Shown here: in pieces, positions 16,478 through 26,694 of the stretch
Position numbering within the stretch: position 1 is the first letter of the stretch
Layout: each line of letters begins with the position of its first letter
Assembly (NCBI GenBank): GCA_009926615.1
Contig: RFOM01000018.1
Location: 1 to 58,256 of the forward strand
From: Pseudomonadota bacterium
GTDB taxonomy: Bacteria > Bdellovibrionota_B > Oligoflexia > Silvanigrellales > Silvanigrellaceae
DNA: 58,256 nucleotides
Direction: 5' to 3'
Program-made: the position numbers and the translations under genes
Notes under the pieces: generated by a model
The model's input: the letters and a program-made list of their open reading frames with translations, nothing else
Told to the model about the DNA's origin: nothing
Database searches by the model: none

Positions 16478-17415
16478 AAAATCCCGTCCTTACTCTCAAT
16501 CAGGTTGAATTTTCTTACAAACCGTCGGCCAAGCCGAATCTTTTTGTGAATCATCTGGAAATTCATGCGGGCGAAACGCTGGCACTCGTCGGACGGAACG
16601 GTTCAGGAAAATCAACTTTGCTTCTTACTCTTGCGGGTTTGCTCGATCCCCAAAAAGGCCAGCGCACTGCTCTTATTCCCCGCAGCAAAATCGCTTTGGT
16701 TTTTCAGACTCCATGTTTGGACAAAAAACTCACGGTTGGCGAAAACCTGTCGCTGTTTGGAAAAGTTTGGGGCATGAGCCGCGCCGAAATTGATCGCGCG
16801 ATCAGCAAACTCGAGCATGCACTTCAGCTCGGAGAACTGATTCCCAAAACAGTCCAGACTCTTTCAGGCGGTCAACAGCGACGCGCCGATCTCGCACGTG
16901 CTCTGCTCTGCGATCCCGAAATTCTTTTTCTCGATGAACCGACCGCAGGACTCGATTTGGTAGCGCAAAGGGAGTTTTGGAATACCCTCGCGGAAACCGG
17001 CAAAACCGGCGTAATCCGCACTCTCATCTGTGCTTCGCATCATGCTGCAGAGCTGAAACTTTTTAACCGTCTTGTTTTTATGAACAACGGACAAATAGCG
17101 CTCGATGCCCAGCAAAATTCGATAACTTCACTGCTTCCTCCGGAGACTCTCGAAGTCAATACTCCGGAGAAGGCTGACACTTTTGCACGTGACCTTTCCA
17201 AAACCTCACAGGCTCCATTTTCGGTTCCCTCGCGTGACAAGGTGTTGATTCACTCGGAAAACGCCTCCGCAACGCTTGAAAAAATAAAGACCGATGCCGC
17301 GCTGAATGCTCTTGTTGAATCAGCTTTGGTTCGCAAAACTCAGCTGTCGGATGCTCTTTGGCACGAGCTCATCAGGCTGTCGGATATTTCGGGCGAAGGA
17401 GCATACAACACATGA
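16474..17415 (+). CDS. ABC transporter ATP-binding protein
   Basis: A 313-residue ATPase. It has Walker A GRNGSGKST, signature LSGGQQRRADLARAL and Walker B ILFLDEPTAGLD, followed by ASHHAAE with the switch His. The extra C-terminal region after about residue 215 is typical of drug/antibiotic or Nod-type exporters. Its ATG overlaps the ctaB stop (ATGA) and its own stop overlaps the permease start in the same way, so stoichiometric translation with ctaB and the permease is likely. The partner permease follows at 17412. Placement between haem O synthase and a Sco protein suggests a role in oxidase assembly; the cargo is unknown. Confidence 0.9.
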   Translation: MKNPVLTLNQVEFSYKPSAKPNLFVNHLEIHAGETLALVGRNGSGKSTLLLTLAGLLDPQKGQRTALIPRSKIALVFQTPCLDKKLTVGENLSLFGKVWGMSRAEIDRAISKLEHALQLGELIPKTVQTLSGGQQRRADLARALLCDPEILFLDEPTAGLDLVAQREFWNTLAETGKTGVIRTLICASHHAAELKLFNRLVFMNNGQIALDAQQNSITSLLPPETLEVNTPEKADTFARDLSKTSQAPFSVPSRDKVLIHSENASATLEKIKTDAALNALVESALVRKTQLSDALWHELIRLSDISGEGAYNT

Positions 17416-18182
17416 GTTCAGGAATTCTGCAGGTCGCCTCGGCCCTTTGGCTCAGAGACATGATCCGCTTCAAAAAAGAAAAATCCAGATGGCTCGGACT
17501 TGTTTCTCAGCCGCTGATGTTTTGGTTTCTTATTGGCTTCGGCCTGAACAAGGTTGTCTCCATTCCGGAGTCCGGAACCAACTATCTGCAATTTTTTTAT
17601 TGCGGATCGCTTGTGATGTGCGTTCTCTTCACAACACTGTTCGGTGCCATCAGCCTGATTGAGGATGCTCAGTCCGGATTTTTGCGGGCAATTCTTGTGT
17701 CGCCTGCGCCGCGCATCGGCATCACAGCAGGCAAAATAGCTGGACTTGTGACTCTCGTTGCAGTTCAAATTGCGCTGCTTCTCGTCTTTGTTCCTGTTGC
17801 CGGACTCGCTTTCGCGGACATCAGCTGGTTCCTGCTTCTTGCCGGAGTGATACTCGGGTCGGCTGTTCTGTCTGCAGTAAATCTCGGAGCAGCGCTACTT
17901 ATCAATTCCGTTCAGGGCTACCATGCGGTCATGGGGCTGATACTTTTTCCGCTCTGGATCATTTCAGGAGCAATGTTCCCCATTCCTGAAACGGGCCTTT
18001 GGTCATGGATCGCTGCGCTGAATCCGATGACACACATTGCTGTTCTGTTTCGTGCAGGACTGATTCCCTCCCCGCACGGGGCAGAATCTTGGCTGCACCT
18101 GACCATTTTGGGAATTCAATTCTTGGCGGCCTTGTGGTTTGCAACCGCCATGACACACAGCCGAAAGGCACGCCATGTTTGA
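17412..18182 (+). CDS. ABC-2 type transporter permease
   Basis: A 256-residue integral membrane protein with about six helices, of the ABC-2 type. The cytoplasmic coupling helix segment EDAQSGFLRAILVSPAPR and the later PLWIISGAMFPIP segment are typical of DrrB/NodJ-like permeases. I choose ATG 17412, forming an ATGA overlap with the ATPase gene; the upstream in-frame ATG lies inside the ATPase. Its end overlaps the Sco gene by 8 bp. Together with the ATPase it forms an exporter whose cargo is unknown but whose genes are locked into the oxidase-assembly operon. Confidence 0.9.
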   Translation: MSSGILQVASALWLRDMIRFKKEKSRWLGLVSQPLMFWFLIGFGLNKVVSIPESGTNYLQFFYCGSLVMCVLFTTLFGAISLIEDAQSGFLRAILVSPAPRIGITAGKIAGLVTLVAVQIALLLVFVPVAGLAFADISWFLLLAGVILGSAVLSAVNLGAALLINSVQGYHAVMGLILFPLWIISGAMFPIPETGLWSWIAALNPMTHIAVLFRAGLIPSPHGAESWLHLTILGIQFLAALWFATAMTHSRKARHV

Positions 18183-18804
18183 AAAAATTGTCGAAGGATT
18201 CAAAAAGAGCCCCTATCTCTGGACTGCAGTGGTCTCGATGATCGTTATCACCATCGTGACTCCGCTGACACGAAGAGTGCCGCAGCCTCCGCCGGTGGTC
18301 AGCGCACTTCCCGAATTCACGCTCACCGGTCCGGACGGCAAACCGTTCGGCTCCCGCGAACTCGCCGGCAGAACCTACATCGCAAGTTTTCTCTTTACGC
18401 GCTGCCAGAGCGTTTGCCCGATGATAACGCAACATCTCGTCGGTTTGCAGGCTCGGATTTTACACGATAAAATTCCGTTGACGCTCGTGAGCATCACTGT
18501 CGATCCCGAAAACGACACTCCAAGTGTTCTAAAGGCATTCGCTGAAAAGTCAGGTGCGAGTGGATCGGTCTGGACGTTTTTGACGGGATCACGAACATCT
18601 GTCACCGAAATCGTTGAAAAAGGCTTCACCGTCGGAATGGGAGCTCCGACAGTGACAAACGGACTGATGGACGTTGCCCATTCGCAAAAACTGATTTTGG
18701 TTGACAGCCGCGGGCGCATCAGAGGCTTCTACGATGCCTCGGGCGAGGGCGTTGACGAAATTTACGCTCGCGCTGAGGCTGTCGTCGGTGAGACGCTCCT
18801 TTGA
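18175..18804 (+). CDS. Sco1/SenC copper chaperone for cytochrome oxidase
   Basis: A 209-residue thioredoxin-fold protein with one N-terminal membrane helix (about residues 13-31) and a periplasmic domain. The copper ligands of Sco proteins are visible: the Cys pair in FTRCQSVCPM and the distal His in DVAHSQKLILVD. These proteins help load Cu into the CuA centre of oxidase subunit II. The gene overlaps the permease by 8 bp and ends the ctaB operon. A second Sco homologue lies at 27054, inside the act-cta operon, so the two may serve different copper sites or steps. Confidence 0.92.
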   Translation: MFEKIVEGFKKSPYLWTAVVSMIVITIVTPLTRRVPQPPPVVSALPEFTLTGPDGKPFGSRELAGRTYIASFLFTRCQSVCPMITQHLVGLQARILHDKIPLTLVSITVDPENDTPSVLKAFAEKSGASGSVWTFLTGSRTSVTEIVEKGFTVGMGAPTVTNGLMDVAHSQKLILVDSRGRIRGFYDASGEGVDEIYARAEAVVGETLL

Positions 18805-18890
18805 TGCCGGCTCTTCAAAGAGGCTCAATTGCCTCACCGCTGCTTCGGTTACACCAGTCAGCAAGTACTAGACATAACTCATAATCAATC

Positions 18891-18904
18891 ATGATTTAGA
18901 TCAA
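18891..18904. promoter_or_regulatory. CRP/FNR-like binding site upstream of the ACIII operon
   Basis: ATGAT-TTAG-ATCAA matches nine of ten defined positions of the FNR consensus TTGAT-N4-ATCAA. It overlaps a perfect palindrome AATCATGATT just upstream. The centre is about 65 bp before the start predicted from the sigma-54-like site at 18936. An FNR-type regulator would make sense for a respiratory operon, but no such regulator gene is in the window. Confidence 0.45.
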
Positions 18905-18935
18905 CTGCAGCTTTAAAATTTTTCAAGTGATTCTT

Positions 18936-18952
18936 TTGGTGCGAGACTTGCT
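18936..18952 (+). promoter_or_regulatory. Possible sigma-54 promoter for actA
   Basis: TTGGTGCGAGACTTGCT has the invariant GG and GC exactly 12 bp apart and a perfect -12 half (TTGCT), but two mismatches in the -24 half (TG for CA). It is therefore weaker than the other sigma-54 sites in the window. Transcription would start near 18963. A sigma-70 -10 (TAAAAT, 18914-18919) is an alternative. Confidence 0.35.
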
Positions 18953-18955
18953 CCC

Positions 18956-19032
18956 GTAGTCCGGATGAACTACAGACTCACGCGGTAAACTACCTTTGGC
19001 CGAGTGGGTCATTTGTAGTTCGCGTGTCGAAC
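18956..19032 (+). promoter_or_regulatory. Structured 5' leader of the ACIII operon with competing hairpins
   Basis: Three stems share bases. GTAGT/ACTAC pairs 18956-18960 with 18969-18973. GAACTACAGACTCA (18967-18980) pairs with TGGGTC and TGTAGTTC (19005-19021) apart from a short bulge and a G-U pair. GTTCG/CGAAC pairs 19018-19022 with 19028-19032. AACTAC is also repeated at 18988-18993. The stems are mutually exclusive in part, as in attenuators or riboregulators. There is no U-run, so control would be of translation, stability or protein binding. Confidence 0.4.
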
Positions 19033-19054
19033 CCTCATGCATGAAGGTGATCGA

Positions 19055-19702
19055 GTGACACCCATTTTTCCTAAGTGGACCAATCGGATCCCAACGCTCG
19101 TCGCGATTGGTGCTCCCGTTGTTCTTGTCAGCGCTGTTCTTTTTGTTTGGTATTTTTTCTCCCCCAAATGGACCGACGTCGGATACGCCCCCAAACAGCC
19201 GGTCGCGTTCAGCCACCAGCTGCATGCGGGTCAAATGGGTATGGACTGCCGGTATTGCCACAGCACGGTTGAACGTGCTGCGTTTGCTGCAATTCCACCG
19301 ACTGAAACATGCATGGGATGCCACAGCATGGTTCAGGCAAAAAGCCCGCGACTCCAGCTCGTCCGCGATTCCTACAAAACAGGCAAACCGATTGAATGGG
19401 TGAAAGTTCACATGCTCCCCGAGCATGCTCATTTCAACCACTCCATCCACGTTGCACAGGGCGTAAACTGCGCCTCCTGCCACGGCCGAATCGATCAAAT
19501 GAAGGTCGTCACGCAATCCAAACCCCTCAGCATGGGCTGGTGTCTTGAGTGTCATCGCAATCCGGTTCCCAATCTGGTTCCCAAGGATCAGGTCACTAAC
19601 CTTGCTTACGACTCCACGAAGACCGGTTACGACCCGACCAAAGACCCGCACAGGCAACGGGGCGTGAACCCTCCGCAGCACTGTTCCGGATGCCACTACT
19701 GA
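19055..19702 (+). CDS. actA: Alternative complex III subunit ActA, pentahaem cytochrome c
   Basis: A 215-residue membrane-anchored cytochrome. One helix near residues 12-33 precedes a periplasmic domain with five CxxCH haem motifs: CRYCH, CMGCH, CASCH, CLECH and CSGCH. Five haems is the known count for ActA, which carries electrons within ACIII, the menaquinol:cytochrome c oxidoreductase that replaces complex III. I prefer GTG at 19055, with AAGGTGAT just upstream; an ATG at 19037 adds six residues but lacks a ribosome site. It is the first gene of a long operon that runs through actF to ctaF. The stop is 28 bp before actB. Confidence 0.93.
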   Translation: MTPIFPKWTNRIPTLVAIGAPVVLVSAVLFVWYFFSPKWTDVGYAPKQPVAFSHQLHAGQMGMDCRYCHSTVERAAFAAIPPTETCMGCHSMVQAKSPRLQLVRDSYKTGKPIEWVKVHMLPEHAHFNHSIHVAQGVNCASCHGRIDQMKVVTQSKPLSMGWCLECHRNPVPNLVPKDQVTNLAYDSTKTGYDPTKDPHRQRGVNPPQHCSGCHY

Positions 19703-19729
19703 AAAAGTTTGAACGTGGGGAATGCACAT

Positions 19730-22700
19730 ATGCAGTCTGAAAATAATCAGGAAAAAAGCGGCAAAAAATATTGGCGAAGCCTTGAAGAAATGGCTGAGAC
19801 CCCCGAATTGCTCGCACGCATGAAAAACGAATTTCCGACAGGAGCAGCCGAACTCGAAGTGACTCCCGGCGTTGATCGTCGTAAGTTCCTCGGCATCATC
19901 GGCGCATCTGCGGCTTTCGCAGGTTTGACTTCAACAGCCGGCTGCATCCGCAAGCCCGTTGAAAAAATTCTGCCCTACAACAAGCGTCCCGAAGACCTGA
20001 TCGAAGGCAAGCCTCAATACTATGCTTCGGCCGGCCGTTTCGGCGGAAGCGTTCTCGGTCTGCTGGTCACCAGCTACGAAGGACGCCCAACCAAGATCGA
20101 CGGTAACCCGACGCACCCCTTGAGCATGGGCGCAACGAACACGTTTGCACAGGCGGCAATTCTGGATTTGTATGATCCCGACCGCAGTCAGAACGTTCTG
20201 AAGGCAGGAGTCACTGCCGACGGCAGCCGTCTCACAAGCGCGTCGCTCAAAGCCGCACTTGCAAACGTCGCAAAAGAGCTCTCGGCAGGACAGGGCACGG
20301 CAATTCTGATGGAAGCAGTAGCTTCCCCAACTTTGCTGAGTCTCGTAAAAGAATTCAAAGCGGCCTACCCGAAAACGACGATTGCCATTCATGACCCCGC
20401 AATGCGCTGGAATGAAGCTGCGGCTCTCGGATCGGTCGGCTTCGACAACTGCACTCTCATGAACCGTTTCGAAGAAGCGAATGTCATTGTCGCCGTTGAT
20501 TCCGATCCTCTGGGGATCGAGGGTGACGTCATCCGCAATTCAAAAACATACGCCGCAAAAAGAAAAACTGTTGACGACAAAAAAGCGATGTCACGCCTCT
20601 ATGCCGTTGAACCGGCATTTACGCTGACAGGGGCTGTTGCAGATCACCGTTTGAGTCTGCGTTCGTCGGCGATGGGAGAATTTATCCTCTCGCTCGCCGC
20701 GGAGCTTTCCGCTTCGGGTTTGACCCTTCCCAGCGAAATCGTCAGCCGAGGCAAGCAGGCCGCCAATCCAAATGCAAAATGGATTCGGGCACTGGCATCG
20801 GACCTTATCGCCAACAAGGGCCAAAGTGTCCTCGTTATCGGCAATCATCTGAAACCGTGGATTCACGAAGTTGCATTTCTGATCAACACCGCACTCGGCA
20901 ATGTGGGCCGCAGTGTCGTTGTCCGGCCGAACATCATTCCTGCTGCAAAAACCTTGCAGGAACTGACCGCCGAAATGAATCGCGGCAGCATTCAGACGCT
21001 GATCATGCTCGATGTGAACCCCGTTTACACAACATCCACGGAAACCGGATTTGCCGAGGCTTTGGCGAAAGTGAAGACGAGTCTGCACTTGGGATACCAT
21101 GCCGACGAAACTGCCAAAGCGTCCACATGGCACTTTCCGCGCAGCCATTTCCTCGAGAGCTGGGGAGACCTTGTCGGCACAGACGGCACCGCCTCCATCG
21201 TTCAGCCTCTCATTGAGCCGTTGTTTCCCTCGCTGTCGGAAATCGAATTTCTGGCCGGTCTTCTTGGAAAGAAGAACAACGCCTATGAACTCGTTCAGGC
21301 GCAATGGAAGTCCTCGGGCGGTGAGAATTTCAGCGCATCATGGCGCCGATGGCTGCACGACGGAGTTATTCCGGTTGCAGCATCGCTTTTTGCCAGCGAC
21401 TCAAAATCTCTGAACACCAAGCCCGACTTCAGCGGCTTGCCTCAAAGACTTGCCGGAGTCGGAGCTTCACCCGCTCCGTCTGCATCGCAGCTCGAACTCA
21501 GACTCTCGCTTGACCGCAGCGTGTATGACGGCCGTTATGCAAACAACGCATGGCTGCAGGAAATTCCTGACACGGTCACAAAACTCACTTGGGACAACGC
21601 AGTCCTCCTGAGTCCCAAAACCGCGAAAGAAAAAGGCATCAAGACCGGTGACATGGTCGAGATCAAGGCCAAAGGCGAAAAAACAAGAAGTCTTAAGATT
21701 GCAGCCTTTGTCGTCCCCGGTGTCGCAGAACACACTCTGGTCGTTCAGCTGGGCTATGGCCGTCCGTTCAATGGACGTGTCTCTTCGGGTACCGGATTCA
21801 ACGGTTACTCATTGCTCGGCCGTGACGAAATGTTCGTTATCGGCGCTGAAATTCAGCTTGCCGGCGGAAAGTACGAGCTGGCAACGACGCAGGAACACGG
21901 AGTCTCGGATTACGAATACGATACCAAGGTCGGCGACGAAGCCATCAAGACGCGCGGTGTGTACCGCGAAGTCACACTGGCTACAGTCAAGAGCGAACCC
22001 TCACTCGAAAAAGCTTTTGGCAAATTCAATCTGGGTGACCCCAAGAACCACAGAACGTTGCTTTGGACCAAGTCAATTGAAACGCGCGGCAATCAATGGG
22101 GTATGACGATTGACCTGAACTCGTGCACAGGTTGCAACGCGTGTACGGCAGCATGTCAGGCAGAAAACAACATTTCGGTTGTCGGTAAAAAACGCGTCCT
22201 CAAGAGCCGCGAAATGCACTGGATCCGAATTGACCGTTACTTTGCAGGCAACGTGGACAACCCTGACTCAATTCAAGCTGTGTTCCAGCCGTTGGCATGT
22301 GCACACTGCGAAACAGCCCCCTGCGAGCAGGTCTGTCCGGTCGCAGCTACTGTTCACGGAACAGAAGGCACCAACGACATCGCCTACAACCGCTGCATCG
22401 GAACACGTTATTGCGCAAACAACTGTCCTTACAAAGTCCGCCGCTTCAACTACTTCAACTTCTCGAAGGAAAACGATGCGGAGAATCCTCTGTATGCGAT
22501 GCAGAAAAACCCGCGCGTAACAGTGCGTTTCCGTGGTGTCATCGAGAAGTGCACGTATTGTATCCAGCGCGTCAACGCAGCACGCATCGACAGCAAGCTG
22601 CGCGGAGAAGAAATTATCCGCGACGGCGCGGTTGTGACAGCCTGCCAGCAGGTTTGTCCGACAGATGCCATTACCTTCGGGAATATCAACGACGCAGACA

Positions 22701-22828
22701 GCCGAGTGTCTCAGATGAAAGCACTGCCGCGCAATTATGCGCTGCTCTCTGAACTTGCGCTGGAACCGCGGACGACGTTCCTTGCGAAGGTGCGCAATAC
22801 AAATCCTGAAATTTCTCCCTCAATCTAA
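19730..22828 (+). CDS. actB: Alternative complex III subunit ActB, iron-sulfur protein
   Basis: A 1032-residue fusion of a molybdopterin-oxidoreductase-like domain and a four-cluster ferredoxin domain. Near the N-terminus is a twin-arginine-like signal (DRRKFLGIIGASAAFAGL), so the folded protein should be exported. The N-terminal 700 residues resemble the catalytic fold, which in ActB proteins is known to lack the cofactor. The C-terminal Cys sets are CTGCNACTAACQ, CAHCETAPCEQVCP, CIGTRYCANNCP and CTYC with CQQVCP, binding three [4Fe-4S] and one [3Fe-4S] cluster in the family. ATG 19730 has a GGGG site. It passes electrons from the quinol-oxidising membrane subunit to ActA. Confidence 0.95.
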   Translation: MQSENNQEKSGKKYWRSLEEMAETPELLARMKNEFPTGAAELEVTPGVDRRKFLGIIGASAAFAGLTSTAGCIRKPVEKILPYNKRPEDLIEGKPQYYASAGRFGGSVLGLLVTSYEGRPTKIDGNPTHPLSMGATNTFAQAAILDLYDPDRSQNVLKAGVTADGSRLTSASLKAALANVAKELSAGQGTAILMEAVASPTLLSLVKEFKAAYPKTTIAIHDPAMRWNEAAALGSVGFDNCTLMNRFEEANVIVAVDSDPLGIEGDVIRNSKTYAAKRKTVDDKKAMSRLYAVEPAFTLTGAVADHRLSLRSSAMGEFILSLAAELSASGLTLPSEIVSRGKQAANPNAKWIRALASDLIANKGQSVLVIGNHLKPWIHEVAFLINTALGNVGRSVVVRPNIIPAAKTLQELTAEMNRGSIQTLIMLDVNPVYTTSTETGFAEALAKVKTSLHLGYHADETAKASTWHFPRSHFLESWGDLVGTDGTASIVQPLIEPLFPSLSEIEFLAGLLGKKNNAYELVQAQWKSSGGENFSASWRRWLHDGVIPVAASLFASDSKSLNTKPDFSGLPQRLAGVGASPAPSASQLELRLSLDRSVYDGRYANNAWLQEIPDTVTKLTWDNAVLLSPKTAKEKGIKTGDMVEIKAKGEKTRSLKIAAFVVPGVAEHTLVVQLGYGRPFNGRVSSGTGFNGYSLLGRDEMFVIGAEIQLAGGKYELATTQEHGVSDYEYDTKVGDEAIKTRGVYREVTLATVKSEPSLEKAFGKFNLGDPKNHRTLLWTKSIETRGNQWGMTIDLNSCTGCNACTAACQAENNISVVGKKRVLKSREMHWIRIDRYFAGNVDNPDSIQAVFQPLACAHCETAPCEQVCPVAATVHGTEGTNDIAYNRCIGTRYCANNCPYKVRRFNYFNFSKENDAENPLYAMQKNPRVTVRFRGVIEKCTYCIQRVNAARIDSKLRGEEIIRDGAVVTACQQVCPTDAITFGNINDADSRVSQMKALPRNYALLSELALEPRTTFLAKVRNTNPEISPSI

Positions 22829-22848
22829 CTCTGAAGTGGTGAACGCGA

Positions 22849-24266
<1,418 letters not shown>

Positions 24267-24267
<1 letters not shown>

Positions 24268-24806
24268 TGAGCCAGAAACAGAATCTCTATGGAGTCCTCG
24301 CAGAGTTCTCATCAGCTTCGGCAATTTACCATGCCTGTGAAAAAGTCAGAGACAAGGGCTTCAAGCACTGGGATGCGCACACGCCGTTTCCGGTGCACGG
24401 ACTCGAAAAAGCAATGGGACTCAAGCCCAGTATCGTGCCGTGGATCGTTCTTGTGATGGGACTTTCGGGCGCTTCCGGCGGCATGCTTCTGCAATGGTGG
24501 ATCAACACGCAGGCGTATCCGCTGGCAATTTCAGCCAAACCATTCTTCAGCTGGCAGGCGTTCGTTCCTGTCACCTTTGAATTGGGAGTTCTGTTGGGAT
24601 CATTTGGTGCAGTCTTTGGGATGCTGTTCATCAACCGTCTGCCGATGTGGTACCACTCGCTGTTTCGCTCGGCGCGGTTTGAAAAGGTGACAGACGACAA
24701 ATTCTTCATCTCAATCGAATCACGCGACCCAAAATTCGATGCGACAGCAACTTCGAAGATGCTGACTGAACTCGGCGCAACCCATGTTGAACTGGTGGAA
24801 CAATGA
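24267..24806 (+). CDS. actD: Alternative complex III subunit ActD
   Basis: A 179-residue DUF3341-type protein with two membrane helices (about residues 58-80 and 95-120) between soluble ends. The N-terminal motif LYGVLAEFSSASAIYHACEKVRDKG and HTPFPVHGLEKAMG, and the C-terminal KMLTELGATHVELVE, are typical of ActD. In solved ACIII structures ActD is a peripheral membrane subunit without redox groups. The start overlaps actC by one base and the stop overlaps actE by 4 bp, so all are co-translated. Confidence 0.93.
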
Positions 24807-25450
24807 AACTTAAAAACACTGCAAAAACAGCGTCAAGCCTTGGTTTTGCCGGAACAGCTGCCAGTCTCTGCATTCTCCTTGCAGGATGTCAGGGGCAGCC
24901 TTCTGAACAGCCACCAATCCATCCAAACCTGAACATGGACTTTCAGACCAAATACCGGCCGCAGAAAAAAAATGAATTTTTCGAGGACGGCCGTGCAATG
25001 CGCCAGCCCGTAGCCGGTACTGTTGCAGTCGGTCTGCTCAAGGACAACCAAAGCCTTCACGAAGGCAAGAACGGCGAAGCATTCGTCAGCAAAATTCCCT
25101 TGCGCATCACACAAAGCTTTGTTGAACGCGGGCAGGAACGCTACAACATTTACTGCGCTGTCTGTCATGGCAAAACCGGAGCCGCCAACGGCATCGTCGT
25201 TCAGCGGAATGCAGGACTGCTCAAGCCGCCAAGCTTTCATGAAGACAGGCTGGTCAACATGCCCGCGGGGCAGATCTACGATGCCATCCTGAACGGTGTG
25301 CGCGGCAACATGCCCTCATACTCATATGCTATTCCGGTCGAAGATCGCTGGGCGATTGTTGCTTATGTTCAGACACTTCAACTCAGCCGCCGCGGCACTC
25401 TGAATGATGTTCCTTCTGACATTGCTGCTTCGAAAGGATGGAAGCGATGA
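24803..25450 (+). CDS. actE: Alternative complex III subunit ActE, monohaem cytochrome c lipoprotein
   Basis: A 215-residue lipoprotein: the signal ends LLAGC with the lipid-bearing Cys at about 29. One haem c site CAVCH lies at about residue 118 and a probable axial Met in NMPSYSY follows near 172. ActE is a periplasmic haem subunit of ACIII that may hand electrons on to the oxidase. It overlaps actD (ATGA) and ends inside the first codons of actF. Length is normal for the family. Confidence 0.93.
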   Translation: MKLKNTAKTASSLGFAGTAASLCILLAGCQGQPSEQPPIHPNLNMDFQTKYRPQKKNEFFEDGRAMRQPVAGTVAVGLLKDNQSLHEGKNGEAFVSKIPLRITQSFVERGQERYNIYCAVCHGKTGAANGIVVQRNAGLLKPPSFHEDRLVNMPAGQIYDAILNGVRGNMPSYSYAIPVEDRWAIVAYVQTLQLSRRGTLNDVPSDIAASKGWKR

Positions 25451-26679
25451 GTTCTAGCCACGCAAAAGCTGTAAATCCAAACGACGTTACGCTGCCGCAG
25501 ACACACTGGCTGCGAAAAATTCCCGTAACTGCGATTGTTCTCGGAATCGTTTGCCTTGTCGCTGCGCTCGCACTTGCTCTTGGCAACAAGGACAAAGTCG
25601 AGGCCCTGCAGTGGTCCTTTCACACGTCATACATTTACTTCCTGAGCATGGCTCTCGGAAGTTTGTTTTTTGTCCTCGTTCAGTTCGCGACCCGCGCCGG
25701 CTGGTCGGTTGTCGTGCGCCGTTTTGCAGAGAATTACGCTGCAACATTGCCTGTTTTTGCAATTCTGTTCATTCCCATGCTCTTTGGTTTTCACAGTTTG
25801 TTCCATCACTGGACATCTGAAGAAGCAAAAAGCGATGTCGCCATTCAGGCGAAGGCTGCCTATTTGAATGAGCAGTTTTTCACTGTCCGCGGCATAATTT
25901 ACGTTGTCATCTGGAGCGTTCTGGGAGTTTATTATTACAGAAACTCCACACGTCAGGACACCACTGCAGACAAGCAAATTACCTTCAAACTCCAGAAAAC
26001 GAGCTACGTCTCAATTGCGTTGTTTGCGCTGAGCGTTTCCTTCTGCGCATTTGACTGGATTATGTCTTTGAACCCGCATTGGTATTCTACAATGCTCGGC
26101 GTTTATTACTTCGCCGGAAGTATTATGGTCGTTTACGCGCTGATGCTGCTCACGACTTTCGCGGTCCGCGGCGGAACCAAAATGGGCAACTACATCTCCA
26201 CCGAGCATATTCATGACCTCGGTAAGCTGCTTTTCGGTTTCAACGTCTTTTGGACGTATATTGCGTTCTCCCAGTACTTCCTCATCTGGTACGGCAACAT
26301 CCCTGAAGAAACCGAATTTTATGCCATGCGTTCGCTGGGCGAGCACGGTGCACACTGGCTGCCATGGAGCATTGCTTTGATGGTTGGTCACTTTGCTGTC
26401 CCGTTCCTGTTCCTGATGTCCCGTCACATCAAGCGTAATCCTCTGCTGATTGGACTTGGGGCGGCATGGATGCTGGTCATCCACTATGTTGATATCCACT
26501 GGCTGATTCGTCCGAACTGGCAGAGCGAGCTCAATCACTTCGGAATCTTTGACATTCTGACGCTCGTTGGAATCGGCGGGCTGTTTTTGGGAACGGCCAC
26601 CCTTCTTCTCACCCGCAAAAGCCTTCTGCCCCAAAAAGACCCGCGACTGGCAGAATCGCTGGCGTTTGAGAATCTCTGA
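25447..26679 (+). CDS. actF: Alternative complex III subunit ActF
   Basis: A 410-residue integral membrane protein with about ten helices, homologous to ActC in the family. Conserved-looking parts include HHWTSEEAKSD, FDWIMSLNPHWYSTMLGVYYFAG, and HYVDIHWLIRPNW. I choose ATG 25447, which overlaps the actE stop as ATGA and has AAAGGA 8 nt upstream; an ATG three codons earlier is also in frame. The gene ends 15 bp before a small membrane-protein gene. It completes the menaquinol-oxidising membrane core. Confidence 0.93.
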   Translation: MSSSHAKAVNPNDVTLPQTHWLRKIPVTAIVLGIVCLVAALALALGNKDKVEALQWSFHTSYIYFLSMALGSLFFVLVQFATRAGWSVVVRRFAENYAATLPVFAILFIPMLFGFHSLFHHWTSEEAKSDVAIQAKAAYLNEQFFTVRGIIYVVIWSVLGVYYYRNSTRQDTTADKQITFKLQKTSYVSIALFALSVSFCAFDWIMSLNPHWYSTMLGVYYFAGSIMVVYALMLLTTFAVRGGTKMGNYISTEHIHDLGKLLFGFNVFWTYIAFSQYFLIWYGNIPEETEFYAMRSLGEHGAHWLPWSIALMVGHFAVPFLFLMSRHIKRNPLLIGLGAAWMLVIHYVDIHWLIRPNWQSELNHFGIFDILTLVGIGGLFLGTATLLLTRKSLLPQKDPRLAESLAFENL

Positions 26680-26694
26680 GAAAGGACAACGACG

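Noticed and set aside
18820..18835. GAGGC-TCAATT-GCCTC hairpin after the Sco gene
   Set aside because: Short stem with no T-run; could be chance.
19018..19040. tRNA T-arm-like GGGTTCGA on the minus strand in the actA leader
   Set aside because: No matching acceptor, D-arm or anticodon arm could be built around it.
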